Assembly (NCBI GenBank): GCA_913045395.1
Contig: CAJWPV010000110.1
Span: forward strand, 1-5,846
From: an uncultured Verrucomicrobiota bacterium
Lineage (GTDB): Bacteria; Verrucomicrobiota; Verrucomicrobiia; Limisphaerales; UBA1096
Reading direction: 5' to 3'
Length of the DNA: 5,846 bases
The position numbers and the translations under genes were made by a program. The notes under the pieces were generated by a model. The model saw nothing but the letters and a program-made list of their open reading frames with translations, did not search any database and had not been told where the DNA came from. Below are positions 1 through 5,846 of this stretch, one piece after another (position 1 is the first letter of the stretch; each line of letters opens with the position of its first letter).

Positions 1-1439
<1,439 letters not shown>

Positions 1440-1502
1440 TCAAAACGGGGTCGATGGGTTGCCGAGATTAAGGTCAATAACGGTCCTCGCCGTAAACGAG
1501 AA

Positions 1503-1532
1503 TTTATACCAAAAAACACGATTACTTTACAA
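1503..1532 (-). promoter_or_regulatory. Putative sigma-70-type promoter for gyrB
   Basis: On the minus strand TTGTAA (1527-1532) and TATAAA (1503-1508) are separated by 18 bases. They match the -35 and -10 consensus at 4 of 6 and 5 of 6 positions. Transcription would start near 1496 and leave a leader of about 78 bases before the gyrB GTG. The surrounding 1500-1612 is much more AT-rich than the rest of the window, as expected for a promoter region. The call rests on consensus matching alone, so another AT-rich hexamer pair nearby could be the real one. Confidence 0.45.
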
Positions 1533-1641
1533 CCCCTAAATCCATTATTCTCAAACAATAAAAGTGAAATATATTGTGGTTTTACTCCCATTAAAAATAC
1601 AAGATATTGTGCTTTGCCTGCTTGTCTCCTCATCCCCGGCC

Positions 1642-1707
1642 CAGCGCCAAAAAAAAGCCCCGACTCAGCCCGTTTTCAACCGGATTTGCAGCGCCAAACA
1701 TACCCCG
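1642..1707. repeat. Pair of imperfect direct repeats, CAGCGCCAAA ... CCCCG
   Basis: CAGCGCCAAA occurs at 1642-1651 and again at 1689-1698, 47 bases apart. Each copy is followed by CCCCG (1658-1662 and 1703-1707) after a short A-rich or AT-containing spacer. Ten identical bases twice within 60 is more than expected by chance. They could be paired binding sites or the remains of a local duplication; the sequence does not say which. Confidence 0.5.
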
Positions 1708-1719
1708 CTTGGTCAAGCG
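1706..1719. repeat. Inverted repeat CGCTTGGTCAAGCG
   Basis: CGCTT and AAGCG form a perfect 5-bp stem around GGTC. The inner GCTTGGTCAAGC differs by one base from GCTTGGCCAAGC, the palindrome repeated elsewhere in this window, so it is probably a degenerate member of that family lying in non-coding DNA. Confidence 0.55.
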
Positions 1720-1857
1720 ACCCTGCCACAGAAATAAATCATTTCTATTTGTAGAATCGTTACGAAATCGGCATCAATGGTTCGCAGAAAAACACGGACG
1801 ATCCCGACGACACCCCCACACAGGAGGAAGTGGAAGCAGCAAATGCAACTGATGAAG

Positions 1858-1888
1858 TCACCGGCGGTTGAGAACAACCGGGCGGTGA
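1858..1888. terminator. Strong hairpin just after the stop of the secreted-protein gene
   Basis: TCACCG (1858-1863) pairs with CGGTGA (1883-1888), and CGGTTG (1865-1870) pairs with CAACCG (1875-1880). The loop is AGAA on the plus strand (TTCT on the minus strand) and there is a one-versus-two-base internal loop. On the minus strand it starts two bases after the TAA at 1891-1893, the usual place for a transcript 3' end. No U-run follows on either strand, so it is not a canonical intrinsic terminator. It may block exonucleases or act with another termination mechanism. The pairing is certain and the function is inferred. Confidence 0.45.
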
Positions 1889-1890
1889 GG

Positions 1891-2388
1891 TTACTCGTTC
1901 TTGGAGAGGACGATGAACCAGGCGGAGTCGGTGCCACTTCCGCCGGCCAGAACCATGTAGCTGCCGGGCTTTAATGTCTGGCTTTTTTGAACTAGCATTT
2001 TGCCTTCGCTAAACAGGCTGACCGCAATTCTGCCCTTCTTTCGGTTGGAGACCTCGATTTTTGAGGTCTTGCTCAGCTTTGCTGTTTTTGTGACGCCGTC
2101 GCCTATGCTCAGTCGCCTTGAACGAAGTTCATAGTACTTCATCCATTTGAAGACCTTGGCCAAGCGCTTCCGAATCGTGTCGGAAACCTCCGTTTTACCT
2201 TTTTGCTCCTTGCTGGTGCCCAACACCAAGCGGGCCTGGACGGTAATTGGATCGGCCTGCGCCACAACAAAGCCGCCACTGACAAATAGCAGCAGTACGA
2301 CCAGAAAGATAAATCGGCTTATCAAGTTGTTGAGCGACAAAGTTATCACTAAAGGAGAAGTTATAGATGGTTTGACGGCCCTAATCAA
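1891..2388 (-). CDS. Small secreted basic protein of unknown function, third gene of the sigma/anti-sigma cassette
   Basis: Not a family I can name. The 165-residue reading begins at TTG (2388), which overlaps the anti-sigma stop by 8 bases; this suggests translational coupling. GTG at 2349 or TTG at 2325 are possible shorter starts, and none has a ribosome binding site. All three choices keep a hydrophobic segment (about 25-42) followed by AQA (43-45), typical of a signal peptidase I site. A mature domain of about 120 residues would be exported. That domain holds 25 Lys/Arg against 10 Asp/Glu. It is rich in Ser/Thr/Lys and has KVFKWMKYYELRSRR in the middle and a C-terminal part ending SGTDSAWFIVLSKNE that looks like beta strands. 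No cysteine, lipobox or catalytic motif is evident. Base composition is visibly more AT-rich than in gyrB, hisB or trxB. Its position suggests a role connected to the sigma/anti-sigma pair, for example as a periplasmic partner or target, but this is inference. Confidence 0.82.
   Translation of the reverse strand: MIRAVKPSITSPLVITLSLNNLISRFIFLVVLLLFVSGGFVVAQADPITVQARLVLGTSKEQKGKTEVSDTIRKRLAKVFKWMKYYELRSRRLSIGDGVTKTAKLSKTSKIEVSNRKKGRIAVSLFSEGKMLVQKSQTLKPGSYMVLAGGSGTDSAWFIVLSKNE
2155..2164. repeat. Palindrome CTTGGCCAAG, copy 1
   Basis: Exact copy of the 10-bp palindrome that recurs through the window, here inside the secreted-protein gene, where it encodes Leu-Ala-Lys (TTG GCC AAG) of KRLAKVF. 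Confidence 0.8.
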
Positions 2389-2896
2389 GCCATAGATCTA
2401 TCTCGTCCTGCTGGAGGTCGAGAGAATAATCGAGCCAGACAACGCTCATAGTGTCGTCCCCAGTGTTGAAAGTCATCACATCGAGATCATCGATGGACAG
2501 TTCCAGTTCGTGATCGCTTCCCAGAGATATGCCGAGATCGGGCTTCGTGGTTTGTTGCAGAGTGAGCAACAGCACCAGACACGCCACGCCTGCCAGCGGC
2601 ACCACCCAGCGCAGTAGCCGGTTGGCACCCGATGCTGGCCTAGCCAGGCGCTTGGTCTCCCGCTCTTCGTGCCTGATGGCTTCGGAGATTTGGCTCCAGT
2701 GAAAGTCACCCGACTCCGGCAGAGTGCGCGGCAACTCGGCACCGGTCATCAGCCCGCGCACGCCGGTGAGCCACGCGTGCAGTTCCTTGAGCCTGGCATC
2801 AGTCTCCAGGCGGCTGCGCCACTCCTTCGCCTCTTGGCCGGTGAGTTCACCGTCCACCAGGGCCTGCACCTTCAGTTGTATCTCGTTTTCGTTCAT
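2381..2896 (-). CDS. One-pass membrane anti-sigma factor (putative)
   Basis: Probably holds the neighbouring ECF sigma factor inactive at the inner membrane. The ATG (2894-2896) overlaps the sigma stop as ATGA, the usual coupling of such pairs. The 171 residues fall into three parts. A cytoplasmic N-terminal region (1-92) has a helical start LVDGELTGQEAKEW typical of anti-sigma domains. One transmembrane helix (about 94-113) is preceded by the basic segment KRLARPASGANRLLR, which favours N-inside topology. An exported tail (about 115-171) follows. There is no HxxxCxxC zinc motif, so it is not a zinc-binding (ZAS) type. The tail is unusual: from residue 120 on it has 15 Asp/Glu, one His and no Lys or Arg, and it includes SVVWLDY. 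Assignment rests mainly on position, topology and the N-terminal pattern. The sequence of the N-terminal region is too divergent to name a subfamily. Confidence 0.8.
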   Translation of the reverse strand: MNENEIQLKVQALVDGELTGQEAKEWRSRLETDARLKELHAWLTGVRGLMTGAELPRTLPESGDFHWSQISEAIRHEERETKRLARPASGANRLLRWVVPLAGVACLVLLLTLQQTTKPDLGISLGSDHELELSIDDLDVMTFNTGDDTMSVVWLDYSLDLQQDEIDLWLD

Positions 2897-3501
2897 TCGA
2901 TTAATCCGTCCCGTTTCAGCGTTTCCTTCAGCAAACTGGCCAAGCGTTTTCGGGCATAAAATAACCGCGACATGACGGTCCCGATGGAGGTTCCCATCTT
3001 CTCGGCGATCTCCCTGTACTCGAGTTGCTCGAACTCGTAGAGGACGATCACCGTGCGGTGCTTGTCCGAAAGCTTGGCCAAGGCAGCGTCGATTCGTTCC
3101 CGCAATTCCTCACGGCCCAGTCCCTCGATGGGATCGAGCGTCTCCATCTCCATCCGGTTTTCGACCGGGCCGGTGGATTCCTCCATCGCTTCGATAGAAT
3201 CCGTCCGCGCCCGTTTCTGCCGCCGCAGTTCGTCGAGACAGAGGTTGGTGACGATCCGGCTCAGCCAAGTCGGAAAACTTGCCTCACCATGGAATTGCTC
3301 AAGGCGCTGCCACGCCTTCACCCACGCATTCTGGGAAAGATCCACCGCGAGACTCTCGTTGCGCATGATGCTGTAGGCACGCACGTAGGCGCGGTCGCGG
3401 TGCCGGGAGACCAACTCCTCAAATGCCTGCATGTCGCCCGCCTTGGCCCACTCGACCAGTTGGGGCTCTTCAGCCGAGGAGTATGCTGGTTCTTCCGGCA
3501 T
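2893..3501 (-). CDS. ECF-family RNA polymerase sigma factor
   Basis: A group 4 (extracytoplasmic function) sigma factor that directs RNA polymerase to a specific promoter set. Its 202 residues contain only regions 2 and 4. Sigma-2 (about 25-98) has FEELVSRHRDRAY, the core-binding stretch VDLSQNAWVKAW (53-64) and the -10-melting part FPTWLSRIVTNLCLDELRR. An acidic linker follows (about 102-130). Sigma-4 (about 131-193) has LSDKHRTVIVLYEFEQLEY and the helix-turn-helix YREIAEKMGTSIGTVMSRL, ending YARKRLASLL, which contacts the -35 element. Lengths fit the family. The ATG at 3499-3501 gives full sigma-2 and a short extra N-terminus; no Shine-Dalgarno sequence precedes it. It lies 39 bases after hisB and overlaps the anti-sigma gene by four bases. 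Promoter targets and inducing signal cannot be read from the window. No clear ECF-type promoter was found upstream, so autoregulation is possible but unsupported. Confidence 0.95.
   Translation of the reverse strand: MPEEPAYSSAEEPQLVEWAKAGDMQAFEELVSRHRDRAYVRAYSIMRNESLAVDLSQNAWVKAWQRLEQFHGEASFPTWLSRIVTNLCLDELRRQKRARTDSIEAMEESTGPVENRMEMETLDPIEGLGREELRERIDAALAKLSDKHRTVIVLYEFEQLEYREIAEKMGTSIGTVMSRLFYARKRLASLLKETLKRDGLIE
3073..3082. repeat. Palindrome CTTGGCCAAG, copy 2
   Basis: Exact copy inside the sigma-factor gene, encoding Leu-Ala-Lys (TTG GCC AAG) of ALAKLSDK. A one-base-off relative lies in the same gene near 2937, in codons for KRLAS. Confidence 0.8.
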
Positions 3502-3511
3502 TTCAAGTGAC

Positions 3512-3540
3512 GTGCCCCAAAACGGGCTTATTCAAGGCAC
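3512..3540. other. Alternative small hairpins in the hisB to sigma-factor spacer
   Basis: The 39-base spacer can fold two mutually exclusive ways: GTGCC (3512-3516) with GGCAC (3536-3540), or GCCC (3514-3517) with GGGC (3524-3527) around CAAAAC. Both stems are short. They could influence sigma-factor translation, since they lie directly upstream of its ATG, but no known regulatory element is recognised. Confidence 0.3.
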
Positions 3541-4203
3541 TTACAATTTTCCCTTCGTGCTGGGCAATTGCCCGGCAATGCGCGGATCATGCTGGCAGGC
3601 AAAGTCGGCCGCACGGGCGAACGCCTTGAACAGTCCCTCGACGATGTGGTGCGGCTCGTCGCCGTACAGCAACTCGAGGTGAAGATTGCATCGGGCATCG
3701 TTGGCGAACGCCTGGAAAAACTCCCGTGCCAGGCCGAAGCGAAACACCGACGACATGTCCTGCGACTTGTCGGAGTCGGTGATGCCTTTTTGGTGGTGCC
3801 GTGCCAGGCCGCGCCAAGCGAGGTGCGGCCGGTTGCTGAAGTCGATGACGCACCGAACCAGGCACTCGTCCATCGGCACAAACGCCTCGCCGGTGAACGG
3901 GTTGCGCGGATCGAAGCCGGTGCCGTAACGCCGCACGCCCTTCTTGTCACCCAGCGCCTCGACGAACGCCTGGCCAAGCACGATGCCGCAATCCTCAACG
4001 GTGTGATGGTGATCGACCTCGACGTCGCCGTTGCATCGCAGGTTGAGATCCATCGTCGCGTGCCTGGCGAACAACGTCAGCATGTGGTCGAAGAACGGAA
4101 TGCCGGTGTCGATTTTCGACCTGCCCCTACCGTCGATGTTCAGGCTGAGCCGAATCTTCGTCTCGCCGGTGTCGCGTTTAATCTGTGCCTTGCGTGGCTG
4201 CAT
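3541..4203 (-). CDS. hisB: Imidazoleglycerol-phosphate dehydratase
   Basis: Dehydrates imidazole glycerol phosphate to imidazole acetol phosphate in histidine biosynthesis, using two Mn ions in a cytoplasmic multimer. This is the stand-alone dehydratase; the phosphatase domain of the E. coli bifunctional HisB is absent. Seen: IPFFDHML (35-42), the first metal motif HHHTVEDCG (65-73) with E70, PMDECLVR (110-117), H175 in CNLHLELLYG and the second metal motif HHIVEGLFKAF (185-195) with E189. All metal ligands expected for the family are present. At 220 residues it is about 20-25 longer than typical. The extra length is about 12 residues around TGFDPRNPFTGE (95-106) and about 12 in the segment after HLAW, around HHQKGITDSDKSQDM (136-150). 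ATG at 4203 fits the normal N-terminus. The gene lies 43 bases after trxB, with no other his gene in view. Confidence 0.97.
   Translation of the reverse strand: MQPRKAQIKRDTGETKIRLSLNIDGRGRSKIDTGIPFFDHMLTLFARHATMDLNLRCNGDVEVDHHHTVEDCGIVLGQAFVEALGDKKGVRRYGTGFDPRNPFTGEAFVPMDECLVRCVIDFSNRPHLAWRGLARHHQKGITDSDKSQDMSSVFRFGLAREFFQAFANDARCNLHLELLYGDEPHHIVEGLFKAFARAADFACQHDPRIAGQLPSTKGKL
3562..3573. repeat. 12-bp perfect palindrome GGGCAATTGCCC
   Basis: A self-complementary 12-mer within the last codons of hisB (encoding Gly-Gln-Leu-Pro), about 60 bases upstream of the sigma-factor start. It may be a chance product of coding sequence or a binding site read by the downstream cassette; nothing else supports a role. 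Confidence 0.35.
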
Positions 4204-4246
4204 GGTTTAATAAATTTTTCGCCGAAAACCCGGCGGACAAGCGGTG

Positions 4247-5179
4247 TCACTGGTCGAGCGACGCCAGGTAACGCTCGGCTTCGATCGCCGCCGCGCAACC
4301 CTGTCCGGCCGCCGTCACCGCCTGCCGGTAAACGTGGTCCGAGCAATCGCCCGCCACGAACACGCCGGCAACATTGGTTTCCTGCCCGCGCTTGGGCAAG
4401 ATATAACCGGCGTCGTCCATGTCGATCACGCCCCGGAACAACTGCGTGTTCGGCACGTGCCCGATCGCGATGAACAACCCGGCGCAGTCGAGGCTGCTCT
4501 CGTCGCCTGTCTGGTTGTTGCGCACTTTCACGCCGGTAACCTTGTCCTGCCCGGCATCCAGCACCTCGGTGACTTCCGAGTTCCACACCGGCTCAATTTT
4601 TTTATGGGTCAACGTGCGTTCGGCCATGATCTTCGACGCGCGCAGTTCGTCGCGCCGGTGAACCAAGTAAACATTTGATGCAAAACGAGTTAGATAAGTT
4701 GCCTCCTCGCAGGCCGAGTCGCCGCCACCGACCACCACAAGCGGCTGGTCGCGGAACATCGGCAGCGCCCCGTCGCAGGTCGCGCAGTACGTGACACCTT
4801 TTTTCTCCAGCTTGGCCTCGCTCTCCAGCCCGAGATGCCGGTGCCCCGCCCCGCTGGCAATAACCACCGTCTGCGTCTCCACCTCGTTGCCGTCCACGGT
4901 CAGTTTCAATGGGCTGCCGCTGAAATCGATTGCATCCACCGCACTCCCGAACTGGATCCTCGCCCCGAACCGCTCGGCCTGCTGCTGCATCTCCATCATC
5001 AGTTCGGTGCCGTCGATGCCCTTGGCGAAACCGGGGTAATTCTCGACGATGCTGGTCGTGGTAAGCAAACCGCCCGGCATCGCACCGGTAAGCACAAGCG
5101 GCTCGAGACTTGCGCGGGCGGTGTAAATCGCAGCAGTCAGTCCGGCGCAACCGGACCCGATAATGACAACCTTCTCCAT
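4247..5179 (-). CDS. trxB: Thioredoxin-disulfide reductase (NADPH)
   Basis: Flavoprotein that transfers electrons from NADPH through FAD and a redox disulfide to thioredoxin, supporting ribonucleotide reduction and oxidative-stress repair in the cytoplasm. The 310 residues match the low-molecular-weight bacterial type. They show FAD-binding GSGCAGLTAA (8-17), GGLLTTTSIVENYPG (36-50), the redox-active CATC (132-135), the NADPH-binding GGGDSACEEA (151-160), HRRDELRASK (174-183) and the C-terminal FAD motif AGDCSDHVYRQAVTAAGQG (276-294). The first motif has Cys11 where Pro is usual (GSGPAG), which adds a cysteine near the flavin. The ATG at 5179 is chosen because MEKVVIIGSG begins the first beta strand at once. 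An in-frame TTG at 5236 would add 19 residues with no counterpart in the family. No Shine-Dalgarno sequence is seen; a hairpin lies just upstream. No thioredoxin gene is adjacent. Confidence 0.96.
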   Translation of the reverse strand: MEKVVIIGSGCAGLTAAIYTARASLEPLVLTGAMPGGLLTTTSIVENYPGFAKGIDGTELMMEMQQQAERFGARIQFGSAVDAIDFSGSPLKLTVDGNEVETQTVVIASGAGHRHLGLESEAKLEKKGVTYCATCDGALPMFRDQPLVVVGGGDSACEEATYLTRFASNVYLVHRRDELRASKIMAERTLTHKKIEPVWNSEVTEVLDAGQDKVTGVKVRNNQTGDESSLDCAGLFIAIGHVPNTQLFRGVIDMDDAGYILPKRGQETNVAGVFVAGDCSDHVYRQAVTAAGQGCAAAIEAERYLASLDQ

Positions 5180-5188
5180 ACAGGGAAC

Positions 5189-5211
5189 GGACGGTAAAAG
5201 CGCAACCGTCC
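5189..5211 (-). promoter_or_regulatory. Hairpin directly upstream of the trxB start
   Basis: GGACGGT (5189-5195) and ACCGTCC (5205-5211) form a perfect 7-bp, GC-rich stem with a 9-base loop. On the minus strand it ends nine bases before the trxB ATG, over the region where a ribosome would load. It has no U-run, so a terminator for thrC is unlikely. It may control trxB translation or stabilise a processed 5' end. The pairing is seen and the role is inferred. Confidence 0.45.
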
Positions 5212-5238
5212 CTTGGCAAGCCAAGCGCTTGGCCAAGC
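5212..5238. repeat. Cluster of overlapping CTTGGC/GCCAAG palindromes between thrC and trxB
   Basis: Three overlapping inverted repeats lie end to end: CTTGGC-AA-GCCAAG (5212-5225), the perfect palindrome GCCAAGCGCTTGGC (5220-5233) and GCTTGGCCAAGC (5227-5238), the last containing an exact CTTGGCCAAG (5228-5237). This is the densest occurrence of the repeat in the window and it is in non-coding DNA. Possible roles are a multi-site operator, an RNA structure in the thrC-trxB transcript, or a mobile palindromic repeat; the sequence alone does not decide. Confidence 0.7.
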
Positions 5239-5249
5239 TGAAGGGTGAC

Positions 5250-5846
5250 TCAAAGCCCGATGAGCCGCTTCACGGCATCGGTCTTAGGCGCGACGACAGT
5301 CGGCTCTAGGCCAGCGACGCTGATGGCATTGTCCGGATCCTTAAGGCCATGGCCAGTGAGCGTGGCGACCACCCGGCTTCCCGCCGGAATCAAATTGTCG
5401 CGCACACAGTGGATCAGCCCGGCCAGCGACGCCGCGCTGGCTGGTTCGGCGAAAACGCCCTCGGTGCGCGCCGCCAACTTGTACGCCGCCAGAATCTCCT
5501 CATCGCTCACCTTGGCAATGTGGCCGTTGGATTCCTTGAGGGCATTCATCGCACCGTCCCAACTAGCCGGGTTGCCGATGCGGATGGCGGTGGCCACCGT
5601 CTGCGGATTCTCGATCGGCCGACCCTCAACCAGCGGCGCGGCGTTGGCGGCCTGAAAGCCGAACATCCTCGGCACCGCCTTGGCCAAGCCGGCGGCGCGG
5701 TACTCGTTGTAACCCTTCCAGTAGGCGGTGATATTGCCGGCGTTGCCAACCGGCAGGAAATGAAAGTCCGGCGCTTGGCCAAGCTGATCGACCACCTCGA
5801 ACGCCGCCGTCTTTTGGCCCTCGATCCGCACCGGGTTGATGCTGTT
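5250..5846 (-). CDS. thrC: Threonine synthase, C-terminal 198 residues (5' end outside window)
   Basis: PLP-dependent enzyme that converts O-phosphohomoserine to threonine and phosphate, the last step of threonine synthesis in the cytoplasm. The fragment enters the window at [12 protein letters not shown] and runs to a TGA at 5250-5252. Seen: the PLP-phosphate loop in [32 protein letters not shown], the segment [15 protein letters not shown] and [10 protein letters not shown], where Thr contacts the cofactor ring. These are characteristic of the shorter, roughly 350-residue threonine synthase class. The PLP-binding lysine lies upstream of the window. Related fold-type II enzymes such as threonine dehydratase are less likely because [11 protein letters not shown] and [10 protein letters not shown] are threonine synthase signatures. 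The gap to trxB is 70 bases, so the two may be cotranscribed. Confidence 0.95.
   Translation of the reverse strand, partial: NSINPVRIEGQKTAAFEVVDQLGQAPDFHFLPVGNAGNITAYWKGYNEYRAAGLAKAVPRMFGFQAANAAPLVEGRPIENPQTVATAIRIGNPASWDGAMNALKESNGHIAKVSDEEILAAYKLAARTEGVFAEPASAASLAGLIHCVRDNLIPAGSRVVATLTGHGLKDPDNAISVAGLEPTVVAPKTDAVKRLIGL
5679..5688. repeat. Palindrome CTTGGCCAAG, copy 4
   Basis: Exact copy inside thrC, encoding Leu-Ala-Lys (TTG GCC AAG) of AGLAKAVPR. Confidence 0.8.
5774..5783. repeat. Palindrome CTTGGCCAAG, copy 5
   Basis: Exact copy inside thrC, extended to GCTTGGCCAAGC. Here it is read in a different codon phase, as Leu-Gly-Gln (CTT GGC CAA) of DQLGQAP, so the repeat is not simply one recurring peptide. 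Confidence 0.8.

Noticed and set aside
1500..1612. AT-rich block near gyrB as a replication origin
   Set aside because: No convincing DnaA box (TTATCCACA or close) was found and dnaA, dnaN and recF are not adjacent.
1650..1720. Possible small RNA ending in the run of eight T on the minus strand
   Set aside because: The T-run is preceded by GGGGC, but no matching upstream strand gives a stable terminator stem, and no promoter or known RNA fold could be recognised.
1607..1852. Plus-strand open frame of 81 codons in the gap upstream of gyrB
   Set aside because: Composition is irregular, there is no ribosome binding site and no domain, and it runs across repeats and hairpins.
2351..2375. Plus-strand AAAGGAGAAG followed by ATG, resembling a ribosome binding site and start
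   Set aside because: The ATG is followed after one codon by TGA, and the site lies antisense to the start of the secreted-protein gene.
3025..3510. Open frame of 161 codons on the plus strand
   Set aside because: Antisense shadow of the sigma-factor gene.
4220..4235. Hairpin CGCCG-AAAACC-CGGCG between trxB and hisB as a terminator
   Set aside because: Only five base pairs and no U-run on the minus strand; the spacer is short and fits continued transcription into hisB.
3568..4473. Open frame of 301 codons on the plus strand
   Set aside because: Antisense to hisB and the end of trxB, with low-complexity Arg/Pro-rich translation and no recognisable domain.
5180..5236. Upstream TTG start adding 19 residues to TrxB
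   Set aside because: The TTG is part of the TTGGCCAAG repeat, the extra residues match no TrxB, and the ATG at 5179 begins exactly at the conserved first strand.

Overview
The window reads as a piece of ordinary bacterial chromosome, and every convincing gene lies on the minus strand. In transcription order (high to low coordinates) they are: the 3' part of thrC (threonine synthase), trxB (thioredoxin reductase), hisB (imidazoleglycerol-phosphate dehydratase), an ECF-type RNA polymerase sigma factor, a one-pass membrane anti-sigma factor, a small secreted basic protein of unknown function, a 472-bp non-coding gap, and the 5' two thirds of gyrB (DNA gyrase subunit B). No RNA gene, insertion sequence, CRISPR array or phage gene is recognisable.

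Organism: the coding DNA is moderately GC-rich, no start is preceded by a clear Shine-Dalgarno sequence, and the ECF sigma / membrane anti-sigma pair is followed by a secreted protein. Together with the flavour of the GyrB, HisB and TrxB proteins, this suggests a member of the Verrucomicrobiota (PVC group). That assignment comes from general impression, not a search, and is held at moderate-to-low confidence.

Layout: 1-1418 gyrB (cut by the window edge); 1419-1890 non-coding, holding a likely gyrB promoter, short repeats and a hairpin; 1891-3501 a tightly packed three-gene regulatory cassette (sigma factor, anti-sigma factor, exported basic protein) with stop/start overlaps of 4 and 8 bases; 3541-4203 hisB; 4247-5179 trxB; 5250-5846 thrC (cut by the window edge). 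Gaps from thrC to the sigma gene are only 70, 43 and 39 bases, so thrC through the secreted-protein gene could be one transcription unit, with gyrB transcribed from its own promoter.

The most interesting points are two. First, the sigma/anti-sigma/secreted-protein cassette: the exported tail of the anti-sigma factor is strongly acidic with no Lys or Arg, while the exported product of the next gene is strongly basic, so the two may bind each other in the periplasm. Second, the 10-base palindrome CTTGGCCAAG occurs five times in 5.8 kb, with a dense cluster of half-sites between thrC and trxB. It resembles a genome-wide highly iterated palindrome.
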